Below, piece after piece: positions 42,076-51,047 of a stretch of 64,000 bases of DNA; the first letter of the stretch is position 1, and each line of letters begins with the position of its first letter. This DNA comes from Kribbella sandramycini (GTDB taxonomy: Bacteria > Actinomycetota > Actinomycetes > Propionibacteriales > Kribbellaceae), in assembly GCF_013131805.1 (NCBI RefSeq), contig NZ_JABJRC010000011.1, forward strand, positions 124,001-188,000, read 5' to 3'. The position numbers and the translations under genes are program-made. The notes below the pieces were generated by a model, which was given only the letters and a program-made list of their open reading frames with translations, searched no databases and was not told the origin of the DNA.

Positions 42076-42950
42076 TCAGTCGTCGCCTTCGGGAGACAGC
42101 TGTCGCCGGGCCCTTCCTGAGCGTGAAGGGCCTGGTCTTCGGCCTGTTCATCCTGGTTCCCTTCGTCTACACCTTCATCCTGACCTTCCAGCGCGGCAGT
42201 CTGCTCACGGGGATGCGCTGGGGCGGCCTGAGCAACTATCGGACGGTCGTCACCGACACGCTGTTCCGGGACGCGCTGAAGAACACGCTGCTCTTCATGC
42301 TCGTCTGTACTCCGGTGACGCTGGTGGTCTCAGCGGCGGTCGGCCTGTTGCTGTCCTCGAGCTTGCGCGGTATGGCGGTGCATCGCGCGCTGATCTACCT
42401 GCCGTCGCTGCTGTCCGTGGTGGCAACAGGTCTGATCTGGAAGGTGCTCCTCGATCCCGAACAGGGACCGCTGCACTTGTTGATGTTGCGGGGCTTCGGG
42501 CTGGACGTACCGTGGCTCACCAATGGGACGGTCGCCATCGTCCTGCTCGCGTTCATCACCGCCTGGAGCACCTGCGGCTTCTACGGCCTGGTCTTCATGG
42601 CCGCGTTCAACGGCATCGACACCGAACTGCTCGAAGCCGCCCGCATCGACGGCGCCGGACCGTGGCAGGTCCTCGTCCAGATCAAGCTGCCGCTGATCCA
42701 GCCGGTGGCGCAGGTCGTTCTGGCGCTGCTGACGATCAACTGCGTACAGGTCTTCGACCTGGTCTTCGTGCTCACGAACGGCGCACCGGGAACCGCTACC
42801 TACACAGCGATGTGGTACGTCTACCAGAACGCGTTCAACGGCGGCTCGGTCGCGTATGCCGCGACCATGAGCGTGATGCTGCTGATCCTGACCGCGTTGA
42901 TTTCCGCGCTGTTCCTGGCGCGACGTACGGGGGCGGATGCCGATGCCTAG
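42072..42950 (+). CDS. Sugar ABC transporter permease (MalF/UgpA type)
   Basis: 292 residues with six hydrophobic segments. The EAA loop reads ELLEAARIDGAGPWQVLVQI followed by KLPLIQP, the typical permease contact site for the ATPase. It starts in the ATGA overlap with the binding-protein gene and overlaps the next permease by 14 bp. No cognate ATPase gene lies in the operon, as is usual in actinobacteria that share MsiK. Confidence 0.92.
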   Translation: MISRRLRETAVAGPFLSVKGLVFGLFILVPFVYTFILTFQRGSLLTGMRWGGLSNYRTVVTDTLFRDALKNTLLFMLVCTPVTLVVSAAVGLLLSSSLRGMAVHRALIYLPSLLSVVATGLIWKVLLDPEQGPLHLLMLRGFGLDVPWLTNGTVAIVLLAFITAWSTCGFYGLVFMAAFNGIDTELLEAARIDGAGPWQVLVQIKLPLIQPVAQVVLALLTINCVQVFDLVFVLTNGAPGTATYTAMWYVYQNAFNGGSVAYAATMSVMLLILTALISALFLARRTGADADA

Positions 42951-43761
42951 CCGTCGCTGGCCTGTGAGTGTGGCGATGCACACGACTGCGGCCGTTACCA
43001 GCTTCTTGTTCGCGGCGCCGGTGCTCATCGTGCTCGTGGCGTCCTTGAAATCGTCGACCTTCCTCGACTTCTCCTGGGCGCCGCAGGATTGGACGCTGCG
43101 CAATTACCGCGAGGTCCTCGGTGATCCCCTGTTCCCGCGGTACGTCGCCAACAGCTTCCTCGTCGGCGGCGTGGTCACGGGGTTGACCGTGCTCGTCGAC
43201 CTGCTGGCCGCCTATGCGTTCGCGAAGCTGAGATTTGTTGGGCGGGACAAGATTTTCGCGTTGTTGCTGGCGACAATGATGTTGCCGTTCTCGGCCACGC
43301 TCGTCCCCGTCTACCTGATCGTTGCCAAGCTCGGCATGGTCGATACCTACCCTGGGATGGTTGTCCCGGCGCTGGCCGCGCCTTTCGGTGTGTTCTTGTT
43401 GCGGCAGTTCATTCGCGGTATCCCGGACTCGCTGCTCGAGTCGGCCCGAATCGACGGCGCATCGGAGTTGCGGATCTTCGCCAGCGTCATCCTGCCGTTG
43501 TGCCGGCAGCCGATGGCGGTCCTCGCGATCTTCACCTTCGTGGGGAGCTGGAACTCGTTCCTGTGGCCGCTGCTCATCGCGCAGTCACCCGAGATGCGGA
43601 CGCTGACCGTGGGGATCGCGACGACGAACACCCAGTTCACCCAGAACATCGGCGGGACGACCGCGGTCGCCGTCCTGAGCCTGCTGCCGATGGCGGTGCT
43701 GTTCCTCGCGTTCCAGCGGTACTTCATCCGGGGAGTTCTCGCCGGTGCGCTCAAAGCCTAG
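42937..43761 (+). CDS. Sugar ABC transporter permease (MalG/UgpE type)
   Basis: 274 residues with six hydrophobic segments. The EAA-loop equivalent is SLLESARIDGASELRIFASV, followed by ILPLCRQP. NSFLVGGVVTGLTVLVDLLA and FVGSWNSFLWPLLIAQSP are characteristic of this permease subfamily. Two ATGs are possible (42937, 42943). It is cotranslated with the preceding permease. Confidence 0.92.
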   Translation: MPMPSRRWPVSVAMHTTAAVTSFLFAAPVLIVLVASLKSSTFLDFSWAPQDWTLRNYREVLGDPLFPRYVANSFLVGGVVTGLTVLVDLLAAYAFAKLRFVGRDKIFALLLATMMLPFSATLVPVYLIVAKLGMVDTYPGMVVPALAAPFGVFLLRQFIRGIPDSLLESARIDGASELRIFASVILPLCRQPMAVLAIFTFVGSWNSFLWPLLIAQSPEMRTLTVGIATTNTQFTQNIGGTTAVAVLSLLPMAVLFLAFQRYFIRGVLAGALKA

Positions 43762-43797
43762 TCAATCCGAAGAATACTTGTTGAGGAGTTGGTTCTG

Positions 43798-45195
43798 ATG
43801 GCTTCCCGTGGTCCGTCGCCTTTTCCGTCCGGCGGCCTGAAGGCGGTCCTGGTCGGCGGCAACACCGTTGGCGCGGCGGTGCGCGAGCGCGAGCCGCGCG
43901 CCGACGATTACCGGCATGTCGACACGCCGGGGCTGATCCGCAAGCTCCGCGACCTGTCGGTCAACACCTATCTGTACGGGATCTGGGACTCTCCGACCGA
44001 CTTCGACGATCTGCGGCGGGAGTTCCTGCCTGCGGCCGAAGCGGCTGGGATCTCGGTCATTCCGTATCTCGTTCCCCCCAGTGAAACCAGCGAGAACGGC
44101 CGCGCATCCCGACCTTTCCTGCTCGATTTCGTGACCTGGGCCACCGAGATCGCCGAGCTCTCCACCCGGCACAAGAATTTGGTCGCCTGGGCGATCGACG
44201 ACTTCGAATTCGAGCTCAACGCGAAGCTGTTCACGCCGGAATACATGCAGAACATCGTCGATGCGGCGGCCGCGGTGAATCCTGAGCTCCGCTTCTACAC
44301 CTGTGCGTACTACGGGGCCGCTACGAGCGACGGTTTTCTCGACAAGTACGGACCGTACGTCGACGGGATCATCTATCCGTTCCTCGACGGCCACCACGAG
44401 AACACGACAGTCGCCGGATCGCTCGCGGAGTGTCTCGACGCTGTTCTCGAGTTCACCCGGCCGCGAGAGCTGGAACTGATCCCGCTGATCTACGCCGGCC
44501 GCTTCCTCGATGCTCCGCTGGCGCCGACCGAGGACTACGTCGCCGCGACGCTGGAGGTCGCCGCCCAGTATGCGGCTGATGGGAGGACGGGCGGGACCAT
44601 CGCGTACGGAACCCAGTTGGACGATGCGCCGACGCCGGCGTCCGACAACAAGGCCATGTACGGGACCGGGAGGCTGGCCCTGATCGCGCCGCGCGTACCG
44701 GTCCCGGCCGGTGCGACGGCAGCGGCGTCACAGGTGGTTGACGTCGACCCGAGCGTCGGACGGCAAGAGATCTCGTTCTGGTACCACCGCTGGTTCCATT
44801 CCCGAGGTGTTCAGCCGGGCACCTACATGCTGGAGCTCCTGATCGATGATGTCGTTGCCTGGGGGATCGACATCGCCGAGCAGCCGTGGGCGGTGTGGAC
44901 ACAAGGCGACGGCATGATGGGGCCGGTCGATGTCACAGCCCATACGCGCGGACGAGACCGGGTTCGGGTCAGCTTCCGGCTCCGCGCGCTTCGTGACGTG
45001 TCGCTGTCGTACGTCGACGTCGGGGTGGACAACGTGGAGACGATCGGCCTTTCCTTGCGGAACGGTGGCTTCGACGAGCAGCAGGATTGGGACCTGACGA
45101 TGCAGGGGCCGCTGCTCGCTGTGACCGATCTGTTCGTGCCGGACCGGCCGGCTCGGATCCGACGCGCTGTCACCCGGTCGTTCGCTGCCAATTGA
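43798..45195 (+). CDS. Cytosolic glycosidase-like TIM-barrel protein
   Basis: 465 residues from the ATG at 43798, 9 nt after GAGGAG. No signal peptide is present. The N-terminal 300 residues look like a (beta/alpha)8 barrel: VNTYLYGIWDSPTDFDDL, ISVIPYLVPPSETSENG, NLVAWAIDDFEFELN with an Asp-Asp-x-Glu-x-Glu cluster at the C-terminal end of a strand, then VDGIIYPFLDGHHENT. The last 165 residues form a beta-sandwich (ISFWYHRWFHSRGVQPGTYM). I cannot place it in a named GH family. As the last gene of the sugar operon it may hydrolyse the imported glycan; that is inference. Confidence 0.6.
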   Translation: MASRGPSPFPSGGLKAVLVGGNTVGAAVREREPRADDYRHVDTPGLIRKLRDLSVNTYLYGIWDSPTDFDDLRREFLPAAEAAGISVIPYLVPPSETSENGRASRPFLLDFVTWATEIAELSTRHKNLVAWAIDDFEFELNAKLFTPEYMQNIVDAAAAVNPELRFYTCAYYGAATSDGFLDKYGPYVDGIIYPFLDGHHENTTVAGSLAECLDAVLEFTRPRELELIPLIYAGRFLDAPLAPTEDYVAATLEVAAQYAADGRTGGTIAYGTQLDDAPTPASDNKAMYGTGRLALIAPRVPVPAGATAAASQVVDVDPSVGRQEISFWYHRWFHSRGVQPGTYMLELLIDDVVAWGIDIAEQPWAVWTQGDGMMGPVDVTAHTRGRDRVRVSFRLRALRDVSLSYVDVGVDNVETIGLSLRNGGFDEQQDWDLTMQGPLLAVTDLFVPDRPARIRRAVTRSFAAN

Positions 45196-45213
45196 TCCCA
45201 CCTGATGGCGCCG

Positions 45214-45248
45214 CGGTCCAGGTCGACGAGAACTACTGACCTGGACCG
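45214..45248. terminator. Bidirectional terminator between sugar operon and amidase
   Basis: CGGTCCAGGTC (45214-45224) and GACCTGGACCG (45238-45248) form a perfect 11-bp stem with a 13-nt loop. It starts 19 bp after the sugar-operon stop and runs into the last codons of the convergent amidase. Confidence 0.75.
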
Positions 45249-46627
45249 GCGGGCCAGGGACGCTGAACGGCGAGAGCGCTCTCTGCGTACTCGGCGAGGG
45301 CCAGGGCGGTCAGGTCCTGGTGGTGGGGTACGGCGAGTTGGGCGCCGATCGGCAGGCCGGTGGCGGACCAGCCGACGTTGACGGTGGTCGCCGGATGCGC
45401 GGACATGTTGTAGGGGACCGTGAAAGCTATGTGCTCGAAGGGCTTTGCGGGATCGTCGGTGGGGTAGGCGAGCTCGGCGGGGAACGCCGTGATCGGGGCG
45501 ACGGGCGAGAGGATGACGTCGTAGCGCGTGAAGACGGCGGTGACGGCGGCGGCCATGGCGCCCATTTGGCTGTAGCCGTGGAAGACGTCGAAACCGGTGA
45601 GTTCGGCCGCGGTCGAGACCCAGTCGCGGATCTGCGGGAGAACCTTTGCTCGGCGTTCTTCGGGGAGGGCGGCGATATCCGCGGCGGACCGGATCCGCCA
45701 GAAGCGGTCGAGGCCGTCGAGCATCGCTCGGTTGATGATCGGCGGGATCGGCTCGACGACGGCACCGGCTTTCTCGAAGGCGGCGGCGAGGGCGGTGACG
45801 GCCGCGGTGACCTCGGGGCCGACGGGGAGGCCGAGTCCGGCGTCCAGGAGCAGGGCAACGCGGAGACCGGGGCGGAGAGCGCTCTCTGGCGTTCTCGGGA
45901 TGTTCGCGGGCGGCGGCGGGTACGACGTGTGATCACGCGGGTCGTACCCGGAGAGGACCGTGAGGGTGAGGGCGGCGTCCGCTGCGGAGCGGGTCATCGG
46001 CCCGATTGCCCTGCCTGGGTAGGGATTTCCGACCGCGATCCGGCCGTGGGTCGGCTTGAGGCCGACGAGACCGCACCAGCCGGCCGGGAGCCGGATCGAG
46101 CCGCCGATATCCGTGCCCAGGTGGATCGGTCCGTACCCCGCCGCGGCGGCCGCGCCGGCACCCGCGCTCGAACCGCCCGGCGTTTTCGAGAGGTCCCAGG
46201 GGTTGCGGGTCAGGTGATGGAAGGTCGAGACGCCGGACGAGAGCATCCCGTACTCCGGCATCGTCGTCTTGCTGAAGATGACCGCGCCGGCCGCTCGGAG
46301 TCGTGCGGCGGCGGGCGCGTCCTCGAGCGCGGGGACAAGCTCGGTCGCCGCCGTGCCCTGTGGGACCGGGGTGCCGCGCGTGGCGATGTTCTCCTTGACG
46401 GTCGCCGGGACGCCGTCGAGCGCACCCGCGGTACCGGCGAGCCAGCGGGCCTCGGAGTCCCGCGCGGCCGCACGGGCGGCGTCCGGGTCGAGGGCGTAGG
46501 TCGCGCACAGGTGCGGCTCAAGTTGTTCGACACGCTGAAGGACGTCCTCGATCACCTCGACCGGCGAGAGAGAGCGCTTCCGGTAGTTCTCGAGCAGCTC
46601 GGTGGCGGTCAGGTCGGCCAGGCTCAT
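45233..46627 (-). CDS. Amidase-signature family amidase
   Basis: 464 residues. The Ser-cisSer-Lys triad is visible: Lys in ALDGVPATVKENIATRG, cis-Ser in KTPGGSSAGAGAAAAAG, and nucleophile Ser in LGTDIGGSIRLPAGWCG. GLVGLKPTHGRI completes the amidase signature. It hydrolyses a carboxamide to acid and ammonia in the cytosol. It lies downstream of the importer, dehydrogenase and SDR genes on the same strand but 197 bp away, so it may have its own promoter. The iterated palindrome occurs three times in it, twice perfect. Confidence 0.92.
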   Translation of the reverse strand: MSLADLTATELLENYRKRSLSPVEVIEDVLQRVEQLEPHLCATYALDPDAARAAARDSEARWLAGTAGALDGVPATVKENIATRGTPVPQGTAATELVPALEDAPAAARLRAAGAVIFSKTTMPEYGMLSSGVSTFHHLTRNPWDLSKTPGGSSAGAGAAAAAGYGPIHLGTDIGGSIRLPAGWCGLVGLKPTHGRIAVGNPYPGRAIGPMTRSAADAALTLTVLSGYDPRDHTSYPPPPANIPRTPESALRPGLRVALLLDAGLGLPVGPEVTAAVTALAAAFEKAGAVVEPIPPIINRAMLDGLDRFWRIRSAADIAALPEERRAKVLPQIRDWVSTAAELTGFDVFHGYSQMGAMAAAVTAVFTRYDVILSPVAPITAFPAELAYPTDDPAKPFEHIAFTVPYNMSAHPATTVNVGWSATGLPIGAQLAVPHHQDLTALALAEYAESALAVQRPWPAGPGQ

Positions 46628-46679
46628 ACGCGCTCCTCAGGAGGTAGGTCGAAACGGCCGTCAGGTCCAGTCCGGTGAC

Positions 46680-46840
46680 TGAGTTGGATGGGTGGGCGGG
46701 TAGGTCAGCCGGGTGAGTCAAGGGATGAACGGGTTGGACGGGCGGGCGGATCGGCCGGGCGGTGAGTTGAGTGGGCGAGGTGGACTGAGTGGGCGGGGTG
46801 GACGGGGACTGGTAGGTGGGTGGGTCAGTTGGGTGGGTTG
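46680..46840. repeat. G-rich low-complexity spacer with 18-bp tandem repeat and G-quadruplex motif
   Basis: The plus strand is rich in GGGTGGG/GGGCGGG words. Two 18-bp units beginning GAGTGGGC are tandem (46769-46786, 46787-46804; 16 of 18 identical). GGGTGGGTCAGTTGGGTGGG (46818-46837) meets the four-tract G-quadruplex pattern and covers the 3' end of the SDR gene. No gene is evident in the 197-bp spacer. Confidence 0.6.
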
Positions 46841-47628
46841 AAGCGGCCGTCTACTGCGGTCCAGCCGCCGTCGACGGCGAGGACGCTGCCGGTGACGAAG
46901 CTGGCGGCGTCGGAGGCGAGGTAGACGACGGCGCCGGCTAGTTCACTCGGCTGGGCCCAGCGGGAGAGCGCTCCCTTGTGGGCGTACGCGTCGTACCAGG
47001 CCGGGTTCGCTTTGATCTGCGCGGTGAGCGGCGTCTCGACGACGCCGGGCGCGATCGCGTTCGCGCGAACCCCGGACGGGCCGAGCTCGGCGGCGGCGGT
47101 CCGGAGCAGCTGAACCAGGCCGGCTTTGGTTGCCGCGTACACCGATTGCCCGGGCTCGACCGTGGTGCCGCGGATCGAACTGAAGCCGATGATGCTGCCG
47201 CCGCCGCGCTCCGCCATCTGCTTGCCGAAGGCACGGATCAGCTGGAACGACGCCCGGAGATTGAGCGAGACGACGCGATCGAACTCCTCGCCGGTGTAGT
47301 CGAGAATGCGTTTGCGCACGTTCGTCGCGGCAGTGAAAACGAGGACGTCGACCGGGTCGAGTTCGCCGGCCGCGCGGGTGATCGCGTCGTCGTCCAGGAT
47401 GTCGAGCTGGTACGCCGAGACGTCCGGCGCCCCGATCTCACCGGCGACCGTGAGGTCCTGCGCAGACGACGCGGTCGACTCGGCGGCCGCGGGATCGCGG
47501 TCGGCGCAGGTCACCTGAGCGCCATGGGCAGAAAGAGCGAGAGCGCTTTCGCGGCCGATCCCACTGCCGGCGCCGATGACGAGCGCGTGCTTGCCGTCCA
47601 GGCGGAAGAGGTTCGCGTAATCCGTCAC
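46825..47628 (-). CDS. Short-chain dehydrogenase/reductase
   Basis: 267 residues. The Rossmann motif is ALVIGAGSGIGRESALALS (TGxxxGxG variant). The catalytic set is Ser in IIGFSSIRG and YxxxK in SVYAATKAG. NAIAPGVVETPLTAQI and GSVLAVDGGWTAVDG close a classical SDR. It begins 14 bp after the aldehyde dehydrogenase stop and so belongs to that operon, probably interconverting an alcohol and a carbonyl of the imported compound. Confidence 0.93.
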   Translation of the reverse strand: MTDYANLFRLDGKHALVIGAGSGIGRESALALSAHGAQVTCADRDPAAAESTASSAQDLTVAGEIGAPDVSAYQLDILDDDAITRAAGELDPVDVLVFTAATNVRKRILDYTGEEFDRVVSLNLRASFQLIRAFGKQMAERGGGSIIGFSSIRGTTVEPGQSVYAATKAGLVQLLRTAAAELGPSGVRANAIAPGVVETPLTAQIKANPAWYDAYAHKGALSRWAQPSELAGAVVYLASDAASFVTGSVLAVDGGWTAVDGRFNPPN

Positions 47629-47642
47629 AGGCTCATCACCTC

Positions 47643-49142
47643 TCAGGGCCGGGGGCGGATGATCGCCATCCGGGTAGTAGTCAGTTCCTCGATCGCGAAG
47701 CGAGGCCCTTCGCGCCCGATCCCCGAGTCCTTGACACCGCCGTACGGCATCACATCGGACCGGAAGCCCGGGACCTCGTTGATCACCACTCCCCCGACAT
47801 CGAGCCGGTCGATCGCGGTGAACGCGGTGTCGAGCGACGACGTGAACACACTGGCATGCAGCCCGTACCGCGAATCGTTCACCGCGGCGAAAGCGCTCTC
47901 CAGATCAGGAACGGACCGAACCGCAATCACCGGCCCAAAGACCTCCTCGTCCCACACCGCCTCCCCCGACGGCACCTCAGTCAGCACCGTAGGCCCCAAC
48001 AAATCCACCCCCACCTCCCCCAAACCTCCCGCCCCGCCGCCCGCAGCCCCAGACGAACCAGCCGGAGCCGGCGTGGCTTCGGGGTAGGTGAGGGTGGCGC
48101 CGGATTGGAGGGCGTTGTGGATCCAGGTGCGGACTCGGGTGGTGGAGTGGGGGTTGATGAGGGCGGAGACTCGGGTGGTGGGGTCTCGGGGGTCGCCTAC
48201 GGGGATGGTGGGGAGGCGGCTCAGGAGTTTGTCGAGGAGGGGTTGGTGGATGGGGGCGACGGCGAGGACTCGTTGGACTGAGATGCAGGCCTGGCCGGAG
48301 GCGTAGTAGCCGCCGCGGATGATGGCGTCGGCGGCCGCGTCGAGGTCGGCGTCCTCGGCGACGACGAGGGCCGAGTTGGAGCCGAGTTCGAGGAGGACTT
48401 TGGTGGGGGCGGCGTCGCGGGCGATCTGGTGGCCGACGGCGGCGGAGCCGGTGAAGGAGACCGCGCCGATGCGCGGGTCGGTGGTGAGGGTCGCGCCGAC
48501 GTCGGGGCCGCCGGTGATCAGTTGGAGAGCGCTCTCGGGCGCTCCCGCCTCGGCCAGCGCGGAGCGCATCAGATGGACCAGCCAGAGGGTGGCCAATGGA
48601 GTCTGGGGCGCCGGCTTGATGACGGTCGGGCAGCCGGCGGCAAAGGCCGGTGCGATCTTGTGCGCGGCGAGCAGCAGCGGGTAGTTGAAGCCGGTGATGC
48701 CGACGACGACGCCGATCGGTCTGCGCACCCAGAAACCGAGCAAGCCCTCGCCACTCGGCAAGAGATCGAGCGGGACGGTTTCGCCGTGCAGACGGGCAAC
48801 CTCCTCGGCCGCGGTCTCCAGGGTCAGCAGAGTGCGGTCGATCTCGACGCGGCAGTCCACCAACGGTTTGCCGGTTTCGAGGATGAGCAGGTCGACGAAG
48901 GCGTCGCGCTCGGCTTTGACGGCAGAATGCACGCTCTGCAAGACGTTTCGGCGTACGTGCGACGGCAGCCGACCGACCGTTTCGCGGACGGCGACGGCGT
49001 GGTCGAGGGCCTGCCGGGCGAGGCCGACGTCCCCGACCGGCGCTTCGGCGACGGTGGAGCCGTCGTACGGGAAGAGCACCGGAGCGGTCGACGGGGCGTC
49101 GACCCAGGATTCACCGATCGGTAGGCCGGGCGGGAACTTCAC
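47643..49142 (-). CDS. NAD(P)-dependent aldehyde dehydrogenase
   Basis: 499 residues. IGVVVGITGFNYPLLLAAHK, CPTVIKPAPQTPLATLWLVH and GAVSFTGSAAVGHQIA mark the cofactor fold. The catalytic Glu is in KVLLELGSNSALVV and the nucleophile Cys in YYASGQACISVQRV. The proton-relay end FGPVIAVRSV and MPYGGVKDSGIGREG complete it. It overlaps the importer ATPase gene by 4 bp, which ties aldehyde oxidation to uptake by the oligopeptide-type transporter. Confidence 0.93.
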   Translation of the reverse strand: MKFPPGLPIGESWVDAPSTAPVLFPYDGSTVAEAPVGDVGLARQALDHAVAVRETVGRLPSHVRRNVLQSVHSAVKAERDAFVDLLILETGKPLVDCRVEIDRTLLTLETAAEEVARLHGETVPLDLLPSGEGLLGFWVRRPIGVVVGITGFNYPLLLAAHKIAPAFAAGCPTVIKPAPQTPLATLWLVHLMRSALAEAGAPESALQLITGGPDVGATLTTDPRIGAVSFTGSAAVGHQIARDAAPTKVLLELGSNSALVVAEDADLDAAADAIIRGGYYASGQACISVQRVLAVAPIHQPLLDKLLSRLPTIPVGDPRDPTTRVSALINPHSTTRVRTWIHNALQSGATLTYPEATPAPAGSSGAAGGGAGGLGEVGVDLLGPTVLTEVPSGEAVWDEEVFGPVIAVRSVPDLESAFAAVNDSRYGLHASVFTSSLDTAFTAIDRLDVGGVVINEVPGFRSDVMPYGGVKDSGIGREGPRFAIEELTTTRMAIIRPRP

Positions 49143-49996
49143 GCGGGTGCTCCTTTCGACGGTGCGGCGGGGTGGCTGAGGAGATCTGCGGTGGTCGCGC
49201 CCGAGAGCGCTCTCTGGAGAGTGGGGATCGCGGAGACCAGGCGCTGGGTGTAGGCGTGCTGGGGCGCGGCGTAGACGTCGGCGGTGGGTCCGGTCTCGAC
49301 GATCTGGCCGGCGTTCATGACGGCGACGCGATCGCAGACGTGTTTGACGACCGAGAGGTCGTGGGAGACGAAGACGAGGGTGAGGTCGAGTTCGTCGACG
49401 AGGTCGGAGATCAAGTTCAGGACCTGGGCGCGGACGGACACGTCGAGAGCGCTCACCGGCTCGTCCGCGATCAGGATGCGCGGGCGCGGGGCGAGGGCGC
49501 GGGCGATCGAGATCCGCTGCCGCTGACCGCCGGAGAACTGGTGCGGGTAGCGCTCTCCCGCGTTCGCGGGCAGGCCGACGGCGTCGAGCAGCTCGCGCAC
49601 GCGGGCGCCGGAGGCGGGATGGCCCTGGACGACGAGGGGCTCGGCGATGATGTCGCGGACGCGCATCCGCGGGTCGAGGGAGCTCATCGGGTCCTGGAAG
49701 ACGAGCTGGAGGTTCTCGCGGAGGAAACGCAGGCGGCGCTCCGGGAGGTTGGTGATGTCGGTGCCTTCGACAACTATCTGACCGGAGGTGGGGCGATCGA
49801 GGGCGGCGATCAGGCGCAGCAGCGTCGATTTGCCGCAGCCGGATTCGCCGACGATGCCGAATCGCTCGCCCTGCTTGACTTCCAGGCTCACCCCGCGGAG
49901 CGCGTGGACGACGGGAGCCGGTGTGAGCAGCGAGGTTCTCGGGCGCGGAAAGTCGCGGACGAGGTCGGTCGCGACGATCGCCGGTTGGTCAGGCAT
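49139..49996 (-). CDS. Oligopeptide-type ABC transporter ATP-binding protein (OppF/DppF)
   Basis: 285 residues. Walker A is [18 protein letters not shown], the Q-loop lies in [18 protein letters not shown], the signature is [17 protein letters not shown] and Walker B is [15 protein letters not shown]. It pairs with the OppD-like ATPase at 49989, with an 8-bp overlap. The two would energise import of a peptide-, nickel- or glycoside-like solute. Confidence 0.93.
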   Translation of the reverse strand: MPDQPAIVATDLVRDFPRPRTSLLTPAPVVHALRGVSLEVKQGERFGIVGESGCGKSTLLRLIAALDRPTSGQIVVEGTDITNLPERRLRFLRENLQLVFQDPMSSLDPRMRVRDIIAEPLVVQGHPASGARVRELLDAVGLPANAGERYPHQFSGGQRQRISIARALAPRPRILIADEPVSALDVSVRAQVLNLISDLVDELDLTLVFVSHDLSVVKHVCDRVAVMNAGQIVETGPTADVYAAPQHAYTQRLVSAIPTLQRALSGATTADLLSHPAAPSKGAPA

Positions 49997-51047
49997 CCTG
50001 GGCTCCGGCGGGGTGGTGGCAGGCGTAGCCGTGGGTGGCGGTGCCGGTCCAGGGCGGGGTGGTGGCGCAGACGTCGGTCGCGTGGGCGCAGCGGTTGCGG
50101 AACACGCAGCCGGACGGGAAGTGACCGGCCGCCGGGACCGTCCCCGGGATCGTCGTGAGCCGCCGAGAACGCGTCCGCGAACTGGGCGCCACGTCGCCGG
50201 AGCCGGAGTCCGGGTACGCGCCGTCGGCGAAGTCGGAGGCAGTAGGGGCGTCGTGGGGTTCTAGGTTGGAGGCGGCTAGAAGGCCTTGGGTGTAGCGGTG
50301 GCGGGGGGTGGTGAAGAGGGTGGTGATGGGGCCGGATTCGACGACGCGGCCGCCGTACATGACGAGGACCCGGTCGCAGACGGTGGCGACGACGGCGAGG
50401 TCGTGGGTGATGAAGAGCAGGGCGGAAGAGCGCTCTCTGACGCCGCTGACGATGAGGTCGAGGACGAGAGCCTGGACGGTGACGTCGAGGGCCGTGGTGG
50501 GTTCGTCGCAGATCAGCAGGGCGGGGTCGTTGGCCAGCGCGATGGCGAGGACGACGCGTTGACGTTGGCCGCCGGAGAGCTGGTGGGGGTAGGCGCGGAG
50601 CAGGTCGGGCGGGAGCTGGACGCGTTCGAGGAGCTCGGCGGCGGCCGCGCGGGCGGCGGCTCGGCCGGAGCGGGTCTGGTGGATGAGCATGACTTCGGCG
50701 ATCTGGTCGCCGATGCGCATGGTCGGGTTGAGCGCGGTCATCGGCTCCTGGAAGACCATGGCGAGATCGCGGCCGCGGATCCGAGAGAGCGTTTTCTCGT
50801 CCGTTCCCACCAGGTCCGGCCCGACGCCGGCCAGGCGGATCGAGCCGTCCGCGACGACGTCGTCCGGGAGGAGGCCGAGGATGCTCAGCGCGGTGAGCGA
50901 CTTCCCCGAGCCGGACTCGCCGATCAGCCCGACCCGCTCCCCCGGGCCGACTGTCAGGTCGACGTCGGCGACCAGCACGGTGTCCCGCACGGTGACGTTC
51001 AGCCCACGCACACTCAGTACGTCGTCGGGAGCGGCAACGGCGCTCAT
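49989..51047 (-). CDS. Oligopeptide-type ABC transporter ATP-binding protein (OppD/DppD)
   Basis: 352 residues. Walker A is [19 protein letters not shown], the signature [17 protein letters not shown] and Walker [17 protein letters not shown]. The C-terminal oligopeptide/dipeptide domain has [13 protein letters not shown] with clustered cysteines ([14 protein letters not shown]), typical of the Fe-S or structural cysteine motif in OppD/DppD. It overlaps the permease gene by 4 bp. Confidence 0.93.
   Translation of the reverse strand: MSAVAAPDDVLSVRGLNVTVRDTVLVADVDLTVGPGERVGLIGESGSGKSLTALSILGLLPDDVVADGSIRLAGVGPDLVGTDEKTLSRIRGRDLAMVFQEPMTALNPTMRIGDQIAEVMLIHQTRSGRAAARAAAAELLERVQLPPDLLRAYPHQLSGGQRQRVVLAIALANDPALLICDEPTTALDVTVQALVLDLIVSGVRERSSALLFITHDLAVVATVCDRVLVMYGGRVVESGPITTLFTTPRHRYTQGLLAASNLEPHDAPTASDFADGAYPDSGSGDVAPSSRTRSRRLTTIPGTVPAAGHFPSGCVFRNRCAHATDVCATTPPWTGTATHGYACHHPAGAQDA

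Larger units (their letters stand above)
45272..49214. repeat. Iterated palindrome GAGAGCGCTCTC (densest cluster)
   Basis: Perfect 12-bp copies are at 45272-45283, 45875-45886, 48525-48536 and 49203-49214. The 9-mer GAGAGCGCT or its complement AGCGCTCTC also occurs at 46570, 46964, 47539, 47892, 49445, 49549 and 51240 in this region, and at 1970, 8654, 9444, 10352, 10816 and 31083 elsewhere. Nearly all copies are inside genes, in different frames and on both strands, encoding ESAL, RALS or GER. They use codons that are otherwise uncommon here (GCT, AGA). Confidence 0.75.
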
